Source: Pollenia angustigena
Lineage: Eukaryota; Arthropoda; Insecta; Diptera; Polleniidae
Direction: 5' to 3'
Assembly: GCA_930367215.1 (NCBI GenBank)
Contig: OV884059.1
Coordinates: 11,246,945 to 11,310,944 of the forward strand
Length of the DNA: 64,000 nucleotides
The position numbers and the translations under genes are program-made. Shown one piece after another: positions 1-11,185 of the stretch. Numbering within the stretch: position 1 is the stretch's first letter; the number at the start of each line of letters is the position of its first letter. The notes beneath the pieces are model-generated. The model was not told where the DNA came from. It was given only the letters and a program-made list of their open reading frames with translations, and made no database searches.

Positions 1-2590
1 TGAGATTTCTACTAAAAAAAAGTCCTACTTTCAGAACCCGAAAATGGGTCAAAATCGAAATGGTGCTCTATTATGGACTAATAGGGTTGATAGTTTAGGT
101 ATTCTAGATTTCAGAACTATATAGTTTTTATTCAGAATTTGTATAGATTTTTTGTAATAGAGCATAGCTGAAAGTGTATTTATGAGATTTCTACTAAAAA
201 AAAGTCCTACTTTCAGAACCCGAAAATGGGTCAAAATCGAAATGGTGCTCTAATATGGACTAATAGGGTTGATAGTTTAGGTATTCTAGATTTCAGAACT
301 ATATAGTTTTTATTCAGAATTTGTATAGATTTTTTGTAATAGAGCATAGCTGAAAGTGTATTTATGAGATTTCTACTAAAAAAAAGTCCTACTTTCAGAA
401 CCCGAAAATGGGTCAAAATCGAAATGGTGCTCTAATATGGACTAATAGGGTTGATAGTTTAGGTATTCTAGATTTCAGAACTATATAGTTTTTATTCAGA
501 ATTTGTATAGATTTTTTGTAATAGAGCATAGCTGAAAGTGTATTTATGAGATTTCTACTAAAAAAAAGTCCTACTTTCAGAACCCGAAAATGGGTCAAAA
601 TCGAAATGGTGCTCTAATATGGACTAATAGGGTTGATAGTTTAGGTATTCTAGATTTCAGAACTATATAGTTTTTATTCAGAATTTGTATAGATTTTTTG
701 TAATAGAGCATAGCTGAAAGTGTATTTATGAGATTTCTACTAAAAAAAAGTCCTACTTTCAGAACCCGAAAATGGGTCAAAATCGAAATGGTGCTCTAAT
801 ATGGACTAATAGGGTTGATAGTTTAGATATTCTAGATTTCAGAACTATATAGTTTTTATTCAGAATTTGTATAGATTTTTTGTAATAGAGCATAGCTGAA
901 AGTGTATTTATGAGATTTCTACTAAAAAAAGTCCTACTTTCAGAACCCGAAAATGGGTCAAAATCGAAATGGTGCTCTAATATGGACTAATAGGGTTGAT
1001 AGTTTAGGTATTCTAGATTTCAGAACTATATAGTTTTTATTCAGAATTTGTATAGATTTTTTGTAATAGAGCATAGCTGAAAGTGTATTTATGAGATTTC
1101 TACTAAAAAAAAGTCCTACTTTCAGAACCCAAAAATGGGTCAAAGTCGAAATGGTGCTCTAATATGGACTAATAGGGTTGATAGTTTAGGTATTCTAGAT
1201 TTCAGAACTATATAGTTTTTATTCAGAATTTGTATAGATTTTTTGTAATAGAGCATAGCTGAAAGTGTATTTATGAGATTTTTACTAAAAAAAAGTCCTA
1301 CTTTCAGAACCCGAAAATGGGTCAAAATCGAAATGGTGCTCTAATATGGACTAATAGGGTTGATAGTTTAGGTATTCTAGATTTCAGAACTATATAGTTT
1401 TTATTCAGAATTTGTATAGATTTTTTGTAATAGAGCATAGCTGAAAGTGTATTTATGAGATTTCTACTAAAAAAAAGTCCTACTTTCAGAACCCGAAAAT
1501 GGGTCAAAATCGAAATGGTGCTCTAATATGGACTAATAGGGTTGATAGTTTAGTTATTCTAGATTTCAGAATTATATAGTTTTTATTCAGAATTTGTATA
1601 GATTTTTTGTAATAGAGCATAGCTGAAAGTGTATTTATGAGATTTCTACTAAAAAAAAGTCCTACTTTCAGAACCCGAAAATGGGTCAAAATCGAAATGG
1701 TGCTCTAATATGGACTAATAGGGTTGATAGTTTAGGTATTCTAGATTTCAGAACTATATAGTTTTTATTCAGAATTTGTATAGATTTTTTGTAATAGAGC
1801 ATAGCTGAAAGTGTATTTATGAGATTTCTACTAAAAAAAAGTCCTACTTTCAGAACCCGAAAATGGGTCAAAATCGAAATGGTGCTCTAATATGGACTAA
1901 TAGGGTTGATAGTTTAGGTATTCTAGATTTCAGAACTATATAGTTTTTATTCAGAATTTGTATAGATTTTTTGTAATAGAGCATAGCTGAAAGTGTATTT
2001 ATGAGATTTCTACTAAAAAAAGTCCTACTTTCAGAACCCGAAAATGGGTCAAAATCGAAATGGTGCTCTAATATGGACTAATAGGGTTGATAGTTTAGGT
2101 ATTCTAGATTTCAGAACTATATACTTTTTATTCAGAATTTGTATAGATTTTTTGTAATAGAGCATAGCTGAAAGTGTATTTATGAGATTTCTACTAAAAA
2201 AAAGTCCTACTTTCAGAACCCGAAAATGGGTCAAAATCGAAATGGTGCTCTAATATGGACTAATAGGGTTGATAGTTTAGGTATTCTAGATTTCAGAACT
2301 ATATAGTTTTTATTCAGAATTTGTATAGATTTTTTGTAATAGAGCATAGCTGAAAGTGTATTTATGAGATTTCTACTAAAAAAAAGTCCTACTTTCAGAA
2401 CCCGAAAATGGGTCAAAATCGAAATGGTGCTCTAATATGGACTAATAGGGTTGATAGTTTAGGTATTCTAGATTTCAGAACTATATAGTTTTTATTCAGA
2501 ATTTGTATAGATTTTTTGTAATAGAGCATAGCTGAAAGTGTATTTATGAGATTTCTACTAAAAAAAAGTCCTACTTTCAGAACCCGAAAA
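1..2590. repeat. 182-bp satellite array, about 14 copies, open at the left edge
   Basis: Near-identical head-to-tail units with a 182-bp period; for example TGAGATTTCTACT recurs at 1 and 183. Each unit has an A7-A8 run, GTCCTACTTTCAGAACCCG, a central block ending in AACTATATAG, and TAGAGCATAGCTGAAAGTG. Copies differ by only one or a few bases, so the array is young or homogenised. Two copies (near 777-957 and 1868-2048) are 181 bp because the A run is one base shorter. Minus-strand 61-codon frames run through the units but open with TTG, overlap tail to head and follow from the 182-bp period; I do not regard them as genes. Confidence 0.97.
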
Positions 2591-2699
2591 TATATAGTTC
2601 TGAAATCTAGAATACCTAAACTATCAACCCTATTAGTCCATATTAGAGCACCATTTCGATTTTGACCCATTTTCGGGTTCTGAAAGAAGGACTTTTTTT
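2591..2699 (-). repeat. Inverted partial satellite unit closing the array
   Basis: Right after the last direct copy the sequence switches orientation. This stretch is the reverse complement of the part of the unit from the A run to AACTATATA, with one base missing or changed near GAAAGAAGGAC. Together with the neighbouring direct copies it forms a long palindrome. The satellite stops exactly here and ordinary AT-rich sequence follows. This resembles the edge of a foldback-type element with tandem repeats inside its inverted ends, or a rearrangement breakpoint; the other end lies outside the window. Confidence 0.9.
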
Positions 2700-3954
2700 A
2701 ATTGTAATTCATTTCCGGGCCAAATTGTTTAAATAAAAAATAAATGTTTTATTAATAATTCTGAATTAACGTTTTTAAATTTATTTTTGTCTCAAATTAT
2801 TTATTTTTGGCAAAAAACATCCATTCTGTTGTCTTAACAGTCTTTGAGTATGAACTATGTTAACAGAAGTTGCTTGTGTACAGGAAACTTGATAGGCAAA
2901 AAAACGAAGCTAACTGACGGAGCTAACTTCACACACATCTATACTTTCTTATTTGTTTTCTTTACGCAAGTTAAGAAATAAATTTGAAATTGCTGATATG
3001 AATTTAACGGCCAATTTCATCACTGTAAAGTAATTGTTAGTTTAAACTGAGACCGCAGGCCTAATACATTTTAGGGATAAATAAAGCTCTTTAAAGGTTT
3101 GAATTTTTTTTTATTTAATTTTATTATCGCTCTTTATGTTACAATAAAAAAACTTTTATTTCTCTTCAAGCTTCCGTTTTTGGTTCTAACTTGACTCATA
3201 GCATACTTTTTATCGCTATAGTTAACAAAATGACCCATAAAAGTTTGCTGTAAAATAAAAAATAAAAGCAAGCATAAAAGTTTTTGCTTGATAGTTAGCA
3301 ATAAAATTGTAGCATAAAACTTATATAATATAATAAAAAAGCTAAAAACATATTCGCCTTAAATGGTGCAGCTGGTTTTGTGGAAGCTGATTTTTTTTTG
3401 TTTAAAGGAAATAAATGTATAGTTTAAGGGATAAGTTGATAAGGAATTTAATTCTATCAACTTGGTTCCTATAAGGAGCATAAAAATTCCAATAAGCAGC
3501 TTATCTTAAATTAAGCGAAGATTAACGAAACCTCAAATAAACAAAAGACAAAGAATAATAACAAAGTAATAAGACAATAGTGTTTTATATCAGGAAACCA
3601 TAAATATTTTTTAGATTTTGTGTACAAAGAAATAAAAAGTAATAAAACTAAGTTTCTACGATTTATTTTTTTTTCTATTTATTTGTTTCAAACGGCTTAG
3701 AGAGATAGTCTATAGTTAGGCCTAAATGTGCATTTATTTATAAGCAATGGTTTAATGTTTAAAATTTTTGCGAATTTATAAAAAAATTAGAATATTGCAA
3801 AACGTTTCATCGATCGATAATGGTTTGTATCCTAAAAATGTCTTGAGCGTTATCAAATTTTTTAAATAAATTAAACAATTTTATTTTTAATATATTGTTT
3901 TAAATTTGTTTAATAAAAATAATTTCTTTGTACATTTGATCTATTGTTATATAT
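2700..3954. other. AT-rich spacer, no gene seen
   Basis: Homopolymer-rich sequence without a credible reading frame or recognisable transposon domain. The only notable item is one Su(Hw)-like motif at 3201-3210. Confidence 0.6.
3201..3210 (+). promoter_or_regulatory. Su(Hw)-like motif GCATACTTTT
   Basis: Reads AGCATACTTTTTATCG. It matches the TGCATACTTTT core known for Drosophila Su(Hw) insulator sites, apart from A instead of T before GCATAC. Occupancy is inferred from sequence only. Confidence 0.4.
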
Positions 3955-4202
3955 CTGTGGCATTTTGACATAACATCTTAAGTCAAGATAAGATAAAAAA
4001 AATTAAATTAAAAAAAAAAATCGGTGAAAAAATCAGTTTTATTAAATAATAAAATAAATCAAAATTAAAGAAAAATTTCGTTTATAATGCAAAATTTTAA
4101 AAACGTAAATAAAAATGTTTTTTGAATGAAAATTCGTATGATTAACAACATTTTTTTCAACTTTTTAGATTTGACTTAAGATGTTTTGTCAAAATGCCAC
4201 AG
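3955..4202. mobile_element. MITE, 248 bp, inverted ends CTGTGGCATTTTGACA
   Basis: The left end CTGTGGCATTTTGACATAAC and the reverse complement of the right end agree over about 30 bp, through CATCTTAAGTCAA, with a single mismatch. Flanking bases TTATATAT on the left and TTATATGC on the right could be a decayed 8-bp target duplication, which would suggest a hAT origin. The interior is AT-rich and non-coding. Confidence 0.8.
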
Positions 4203-6115
4203 TTATATGCAATAGTGTAGAGGGGATGAGTTTGTGTTGATGTTTCTAATACTTTTTAGTAAGCCGATCGCCTCAGAATCACTTATTAAATCGTTCCTTC
4301 TATGTCCGTCCCTCCAGAAAACTGGCAGTCTGGCAGTCTGCCTTGCCTTCTATGAAGACCTTGTGAGCAAAGTTAATGTCGCAATTTTGGAGATAATTTG
4401 ATGAAATTTAGTTATGGTTCACAAGGATGAAGCCTTTTGAAAATGCTGAGAATCGGTCCATAATTCCACAAAGCCCAAGTTTCTTTTCGGAATGGAGTCG
4501 TTGTGGCTATAAACCATCAATTCCAATATCATTTGCTTTTCCTTCCAAATGTTATTGAAATCGGTACGTACTTGACCAAAGCAGACATACAAATACTACA
4601 ACCGAAAATAGATTTTAATGCGATAACTTCCTTATAAATGCTGGTATTAACATACAAATCGTGGTTGAATTTGTTGAATTTGTTAAATTTAATTTTATTT
4701 TAAAGAAAATTTGGACTGCTTTTAGTTCAGGTATAAATTTTCGAAAATCTAATTTCGAAATTAACCGTGGGGGATCCCAGGCCAAATTTAAAAGAAATTG
4801 TAATAACTTTTGATTTCCACCTACGATTATTGAAATATTTTTTTTTTGAGATCTTCTCTCTAGGCTTTCAAACACTACACTCACTTTTTTTGAATAACCG
4901 TAAAAAGTTGCAACGCTCAAGACACAAAAATTTTAAAAATTCGAATTATATAATTTTATTTTAGGAACCATTAAATGAGACGAAAATTAAAATACAAATC
5001 TTACCCTCTTATATTTTTAATAATTATATTGGTAAAGATAAAAAGGAGAAAACAAAAAGTACACTTGAATTGAGAATCACCCATATAGATAAATAAATAA
5101 AAAATTCTTCCGAGATAATTGAATATTTTTGAAATTCTTAAACAGTCTTGTATTGGTTTTACGACTTGTATATGTTTAGTTTTTATATATGTTTATTGGA
5201 ATGTTGAATTTTGTGTTATGATTATAAAACATACCACTTTATGGCTACCTTGTTATCCCCCCTAATTGTTCCTTTAAAAAACAACTTTATCATTTCAAAC
5301 TTTATAAAAGGTTTTGTTTGGCTTTTGTTTGAAAACTTTTCCAAAGTTTGAAATCGTTTGAGCAAAATCGAGAATAAATTCTTTTAATGTTTTTTTTTTT
5401 TTTTTATTGATTACCACTTTTATAAAGATTATGTAAAATACCCTTGTCTGAAGGTTAACAAAAAAATTTCAGATTAACTTACGGACGTTAAATCAACATC
5501 ATCATCATTTGAAATTTAATTCCTTTTAAATATGAAATATACGCTTTAGGCAAAGCAAAATTATAACTTATAAAGCATACTTGAGGGCTGATATTAAAAA
5601 CAGTTGTGTATGTAGTAATAAATTACCATATTTAGGTATAAAAGGAAATAAAACAAAATTTTTAAAAGCTAAACAGCGTGACACTAAAAATAAAAAAAAT
5701 TCATTGTAAGACGAAAAATTATATTTCTGTAGAATTTTTTGAAAAAATTCTTCCTTCATTAGATGAACAAGCAAATTTTATTAAAATGATGACTTCCACA
5801 ACAAAGCTAAATTCCTTTTGTGTTGACACGTTCGGAAAAATATTATTTATTCCTTCTTTTAAATATAAATTTATTAAGGAGAAAATCTCTTAAAAATTAA
5901 AATATTTTTTTTTTTTGGCTGCAACAGAAATGTACAGCGGTTTTAGCAGCTGCAAAAAGTAAAAGATGTCAAAAACGCAAACTGGGTTTAAAAAAAAAAT
6001 ATTTAATATTTTTGTTCCATAAATTTGTGTGTTACTTCCAAATGTGGTAGCCAGTGTTAAATTGTAAAAGGTTACGTAAAGTAGAAAGGCTGGTGCGAAG
6101 TCAATTTTTATATCC
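4203..6115. other. AT-rich spacer with unassigned repeat fragments, no gene
   Basis: 4280-4620 is less AT-rich and has a repeat-like texture (for example GTCCGTCCCTCC followed by GAAATCGGTACGTA), but I cannot assign a family. Short frames at 4615-4964 and 5568-5893 lie on both strands and show no domain. Confidence 0.5.
5575..5583 (+). promoter_or_regulatory. Weaker Su(Hw)-like motif GCATACTTG
   Basis: Reads AAAGCATACTTGAGGGCTG. It matches the dispersed core through GCATACTT, then GAGGGC where the better sites have TTGGGC or TTAGGC. Confidence 0.3.
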
Positions 6116-7645
6116 TCACCAAGAGAAAAGTATGGTCTATCAATCTATCGGCCAATATTGAGTTTTAAAAAAGTCGATGGTTTTGGTCGAAATCAGTCAC
6201 AGAGCACCATCCTATGCAAAACACAATTCGCCGTGATCAATGTCATACATGTTTGCAAATAAAAAAAAAATTATCATAGAGCGGTAACCATCTACAATGA
6301 CCGTAATCTGGCCTGATTTTTGAAGAAATGTAACTAGCGTTTAAACTGCACCTGAATTAAATGATGCCTGAAGAGTCTGTTGTGAATTGGTCTCACTCCA
6401 TATGCAGCAATTTTGCTTATTAACATACACGTTAAGCCAAGTTAAGGATTTGTAAAAAATGGCAGTCAGTATCCATCTGACACATTAAGACCAAATGAAC
6501 CATTTTGGTGGCATGGAGTACTACAAAACAGAACCCCTACCGCCGACACAATCCTTACTTCTAACGAAGTTTAAGCTGGGCTCGAGTTCAACGCCAGAGA
6601 TATCGTACAGCCTTTCAAAAGGGACGGCACCCATTTTTGTACGTCATCTTCTTGCCAATGAGGGCAGTGACAAAGGAAATGTTTAACGTTATCCTCCACA
6701 TTTCCGTCATTACAGCAGTGGCAGTAATTATATTGTCCGGCTCCCAAGTGCAGCGCATGTCTACGTCCCGTGTCCCATGACAACAGATACCAAAAGTGAT
6801 ACGTCCCTCTTGTTCCTCGTTAGTAGAGACATTGTTAGCCCTTCAACGAGGCGTGGCCACAATTGCCTGGCAATCCTGCATCTAGTATTCGCGTAGCAGC
6901 TGTCTTTGGCAATATCGATAGTCGATCGCCGAAGCTCGAGTTTGCGGTAGAGCAGAGGTACCCCAACGCCTTTCCGATTGAGTGGAACCCATAAGGTATA
7001 GCTAAGTCTGGTATACTCTTCTTCCCTAATGTTCCCCCGTATAATACCGTGCCCAGCAACCCCTATGATGATATCAAACTGCTGAGCCATCTCGTTTAGA
7101 AATGGGCGACAATCAAGGACTGTGCTCGTTTTCAGGGAGGGGTAATCCGAAGACACACTGTTATGGTAGTTGTCGATACAGAAGATAGCCTGAGCCAGTC
7201 GCTAGCTTCCCTGATTGCAACTGTCTCCGCTTGGAAAATGTTAAGGTAACCCGGAAGTCTTATTTATATAAATTGAAATTGATCTCCCTTTCGTTTACTC
7301 TAAAGCCAACTCCTTCTCGAGACTTAGAGGCATCCGTGTAGAACTTCAAACTTCTCCACCTACCTGAAAAACTGTTTCTCCACGCTTTCCGACTTGGTAT
7401 CAGCGCTTAGTAGCGACAATCGCGAACCAAAACTGGGGAGGTGTGATCAATCCTCCGGTTCGAGTTTTCAAAACAACGCAGTGCCCCTTTTCATAACAAC
7501 GCAGTAACCTTTTAAGCAAAACATGGGCCTTATCACTGAAAACAATTTTACGATTAAACTTCGATGACTTCTTTTAAAAGTAAATTTGGATAATTTGTTA
7601 GCGGTGTTCAATCGTAAATCTATTCATGATGATTTATTAAAGTTT
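6116..7645 (-). pseudogene. Mariner (DD41D-type) transposase relic, split by a LINE
   Basis: Minus-strand reading gives MNRFTIEHR near 7630, matching the usual transposase start. A block RKIVFSDKAHVLL follows near 7495-7540, which is the first catalytic-aspartate region. After about 1 kb of unrelated LINE sequence the mariner resumes near 6440 with VNKQNC and an IWSE-like block, and continues to about 6120 with FAxDGA. In the intact copy at 44.8 kb, FSDEAHFHL and VNKQNC are almost adjacent, so the LINE inserted between them. Much of the N-terminal DNA-binding domain is deleted, and stops and frameshifts are frequent. Non-functional. Confidence 0.7.
6480..7460 (-). pseudogene. RNase H-bearing LINE (I/Jockey-superfamily) 3' relic
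   Basis: Minus-strand frames contain YTDASKSREGVG near 7330, the first catalytic-aspartate box of a LINE ribonuclease H. Further on come SLKTSTVLDCRPFLNEM and GVAGHGIIRGN, equivalent to the SDSQAAL and WVPGHxGIxGNE blocks. Next is WPRLVEGLTMSLLTRNKRD. Last is a cysteine-histidine knuckle, CHCCNDGNVEDNVKHFLC then HCPHW, near 6700. This order is typical of the C-terminus of I-type elements. Several frameshifts separate the blocks and the reverse transcriptase is missing. It sits inside the mariner at 6116-7645. Confidence 0.8.
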
Positions 7646-8530
7646 ACTGATCATAAATGTGTTCAAAGTGATTGCAGTATGATAGCGTGTTTAATAGCTA
7701 ACCGTTTCGTAAGTTCTATCTATCGGCTTAAAACACACTATTTATATACCTAAATGAGTTTAGCTCCCCAAATGCTCCATTATTTTTCCATTTCTAAATT
7801 AAATTTTTGAATCCCATGCAAAAATATTTAATTTTTTCCTTCATTAAAAAAAGACTAATATTTTTTTGATTTTTCCAGCCCATGTTTATCATGTTACAGC
7901 ACGTGACTTTGATTACGTGCTCATAAATGACGTTTAATCTGAAAGCAGATTTAAAAGCCGAAAATTCTATAGATTTTTTTATGTTAATTTTATGCCCAAA
8001 ATAAAACATAACAGTACAGACAAGAATTAAAAAAAAAAAAAAATATATAGCCTAAAAGTATGCTGTATTAAGCAAAATGTATTCAAACCAAATTGCTCCA
8101 GACTAAATAGTGAGAGTGAGAATTATTGTGTTTGGCATAAAATTTGATCATTTTAATTTTTAGCGAAAAAATTCTAACAATTTTTTGCATAAAAAGATAA
8201 TTTAAACAAAACACGTAATTTGGTACTTTTTATGGTTTACCAAGATGGCACGTTTCGACTTCGAAAACACCTGGTGTTTGAAATGGGAAATTCCTATTTT
8301 GTTTTTATAAATTATGAGTTAATAACATATTTAAATTATTGCTAAGTGTTATTTGTTATTTACGTTAAAAAAATAAATACGTGATTAATTTGCTAAAACA
8401 TTTAAGTGGATTATTAGGGAGACAGTGATCGTAAAATAGCGACTTACATCCCATTTTCGCCCTTAGTCTTGTATCTAAGGGAAGTTGTTTTGGAGGCATA
8501 GAGCTTTTTTAAAAGCTTTTATTTAACTTA
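7646..8530. other. AT-rich spacer with one insulator-like motif
   Basis: No gene seen. 8030-8330 resembles 55790-56070: both carry the AAAGTATGCT motif, and about 180-190 bp further on GATGGCACGTTT or GATGGCACGTTTTC, followed by a CCTGGTGTTTGAAAT or CCTGGTATTTGAAAT block. Confidence 0.5.
8054..8063 (-). promoter_or_regulatory. Su(Hw)-like motif AAAAGTATGC
   Basis: Reads AGCCTAAAAGTATGCTGTA. Its reverse complement, AGCATACTTTTAGGCT, agrees with the Drosophila Su(Hw) core including the trailing AGGC. One of the best matches in the window. Confidence 0.5.
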
Positions 8531-10215
8531 CAATGTATGTAGTATGTATGTTTGTTCGGGTGGAATCTTGCAACTCAGTTTTTAAGCAGTTATCTTCAAC
8601 CGATTAAGCTAAAATTTTGTATACACGTTAAGTCTGGATGACAATGCATGGCAAACTGTGTGACGTCATTCTAAATACAATTTGGCGGGCACACACAACA
8701 TGGCGGACTAGTTATTTTTAATCCACTTCTACAAAATTAGTATTAAACAAGTTAGAGTGCTATATTCGGCTGTGCCGAATCTTTGATACCCTCCACCGAC
8801 AGTTCGAATGTTTAAGGAGTAATATCTGTATGATGTTATTATTATCTTAAACTGTGACGATTTGTTATTAATTATGGTTTTAGGCGACTAAACTGTTGCC
8901 CGGTAGTAGGGTTTATATGGGGCCTAGGGTAAATTATGGACCGATCATCACGAAATTTTACAGCGTCATTTCTAGTCATTTATAACTGTGACGTACCAAT
9001 TTTTGTTATCTAGCATTATTAATTATGGTGTTAGGTGTACTAAAATGTTTTCCGGGAGTAGGGTTTCTATGGGCCCTAGGGTAAATTATGTACCGATCTT
9101 CACGAAATTTCCCAATATCATTTGCAGTCGTACAAAACTGTGACGAGCCAAAATTTGTTATGATTGCATTATTTTTTACGGTTTTAGGCGTACTAAACTG
9201 TTTTCCGGGAGTAGGGTTTCTATGGGCCCTAGGGTAAATTATGTGCCGATCTTCACGAAATTTCCCAGTATCATTTGTAGTCCTACAAAACTGTGACGAG
9301 CCAAAATTTGTTATGATTGCATTATTTTTTACGGTTTTAGGCGTACTAAACTGTTTTCCGGGAGTAGGGTTTCTATGGGGCCTAGGGTAAATTATGTACC
9401 GATCTTCACGAAATTTCACAGTGTCATTTGTAGTCCTATAAAACTGTGACGTACCAAATTTTGTTACGATAGCGTTATTTTTTACGATTTTAGGCGTACT
9501 AAACTGTTTTCCGGGAGTATTGTTTATATGGGGCTTAGGGTAAATTATGGCTGGATCATCACGAAATTTAACAGCGTGATTTCCAGTCAACTAAAACAAT
9601 TTTTTGCAAAATCTTATCTCATTCCGTGCCTTGTTCCAGCATTTATGTTATTTTTTGTAACAAAATTATCAATTTTTTTAGGTGGTGGTTCCACATTTTG
9701 ATTCATAGCTCTGGTCCTACTGAACCGATTTTGCTGGATTTCAATCCCGAACTGCTTAGGATAACTACAAGCAATTTGGCACCAAGTTTGTTCATTTCTT
9801 TTGAGTTGTTCGAAAGTGAGCGTGTTTTCAACAGACGGACAGACGGACAGACAGACGGACATGGCTAAATCGACTTAGAATTACTCAAGGACTCAGAATA
9901 TATATACTTTATGGGGTCTGAGATGAATAATAAAAAAGTTTCACACGGAATGACAAACTTAATATACCCTCTTCACAACTAATTGTGGTGGAGGGTATAA
10001 TGAAAGGGCTTGCTAAGAACAACTTAAAAAATTAAGTGGGCACTCTAAATCTAATATGGCGGCTACACACAACATGGCGGACTATTAATTTTTAATGCAC
10101 CTCTACAATATGCGTATCAATTGAAAGGGCTTGCTAAGAATAACCTGAAAAATAAAGTGACGTCACTCTAGATACAATATGGCTGACTAAGTTTTTAATG
10201 CTTGCTGAGAATACG
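8530..10215. repeat. Dispersed repeat with ACAACATGGCGGACTA units, split by another element
   Basis: Blocks on either side (about 8545-8756 and 9998-10210) share ACAACATGGCGGACTA, GTGACGTCA followed by CTAGATACAATATGG, CTCTACAA and TTGAAAGGGCTTGCTAAGAA. The right side holds about two tandem versions of this unit. The left block breaks off after TTCTACAAAATTAGTATTAA and the right resumes with TGAAAGGGCTTGCTAAG, so the element at 8757-9996 was inserted into it. The family is not identified and no coding capacity is seen. Confidence 0.65.
8757..9996. mobile_element. Fly dispersed element, CGGCTGTGCCGAA type, with internal 152-bp repeats
   Basis: Opens near TATATTCGGCTGTGCCGAAT followed by GATACCCTCCACC and closes with GGTGGAGGGTATAAT, so the terminal TACCCTCCACC is inverted at the far end. 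The middle holds about five tandem units of roughly 152 bp, each with TAGGGTTTCTATGGG, GGTAAATTATG (near 8928, 9079, 9230, 9385 and 9538) and CTTCACGAAATTT. A GGACAGAC microsatellite is at 9832-9862. I know this sequence type from higher-fly genomes but cannot place it in a superfamily. The long minus-strand frame at 9006-9590 follows the repeats and has no known domain. Confidence 0.75.
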
Positions 10216-10300
10216 AATGCGAGTTTTAAAAAAATTAAAAGTAAAAATTCTTTTTTAAAAAGTAGCTTGTATTTAAATGCGCTAAAAAGTAAAAAATAAA

Positions 10301-10676
10301 TTAAAAGTAAAAAACCTTTTACAAAACAAGCTTTTATTTGAATGCGCTAAAAAGAAGAAAAAAAATAATAATTTGCTTTAAAACTTTTACTTTCAACTTA
10401 TAACGTCATTACACAATTTATATGATATAAAAGCTTTCTCGAGATTAACTAGTAAAGAAAACTAAGTACATTAATAACTTGATTTTAACTATTAAAATTT
10501 TTAAACTAAGTAAATACAAGTATGTACTTTAATCTTGCGACAAGCTTTTATATCATATAAATTGTGTAATAACTTTATAAGTTGAAAGTAAAAGTTTTAA
10601 AGCAAAATAATATTTTTTTCTTTTTAGCGCATTCAAATAAAAGCTTGTTTTTTAAAAGGTTTTTTACTTTAAATTT
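10301..10676. mobile_element. Foldback element with about 135-bp inverted arms
   Basis: The left arm (10301-10437) runs from TTAAAAGTAAAAAACC to GATATAAAAGCTT. The right arm (10542-10676) is its near-complete reverse complement, from AAGCTTTTATATCATATAA to TTTTTTACTTTAA. The unpaired loop is about 105 bp. Just to the left, 10245-10300 repeats part of the arm (AAATGCGCTAAAAAGTAAAA), so the element or its end is partly duplicated. If transcribed it would form a long double-stranded hairpin. No coding capacity. Confidence 0.88.
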
Positions 10677-11185
10677 TTTAAAAATAAAACACAACAAATT
10701 CAATGGAATGAATAAAATAAAAAAAATCAATTTTATAATTAGTATTGTGGTTATTTTGTTGAACTATTTATGGTTTTTTTAATCCAAATTTTTAATATTT
10801 TTAATTAGGCTTAAGTTCATGAAATTTAATTTTTTTTTTTTTTTTATTAAATTATTTTTATGAAGAAAGGAATTTTACAACATGAAAATCAATTAAAATT
10901 GTTATTGATAATCTTTCATTCTTGACGTGGCTCGGGCTCGAACCCTGGCCGGCAGGTTACCATGACATGTTTCGATCGCAACCACTCGATCTCCTCAGAT
11001 GGATTTGCCGTCTTACACTCGCAGCCATCGACGACTGCTGACGTCACTAGTCAAACATCAATCCTTAAACCAAATTGTATTTTAACATTTGGTAGATCGA
11101 AATTTGCTTTCCTGAACGATTATCCATTTCAATTGATTTTACATGTTTTTTCCTTTACTTCTGTTTTTTCAATTTAATATTTAAA
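10677..11185. other. AT-rich spacer, one B-box-like site
   Basis: No gene seen. 10925-10965 is GC-richer and on the minus strand reads AGGGTTCGAGCCCGAGCC, which resembles a tRNA T-arm/B box. It could be the end of a SINE, but no A box or tail is clear. Confidence 0.4.

Noticed and set aside
49..2670. A dozen nearly identical 61-codon minus-strand frames, overlapping head to tail
   Set aside because: They follow from the 182-bp period (3n+2), begin with TTG rather than ATG (for example at 234), and shift or vanish in the 181-bp copies. No eukaryotic gene structure.
4615..4964. Opposing frames of 101 and 65 codons
   Set aside because: They mirror each other on opposite strands, have biased composition, no domain and no splice or promoter context.
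9006..9590. 194-codon minus-strand repeated protein as a gene
   Set aside because: It is a translation of the internal tandem units of a non-coding dispersed element; the related copy near 14000 is broken.
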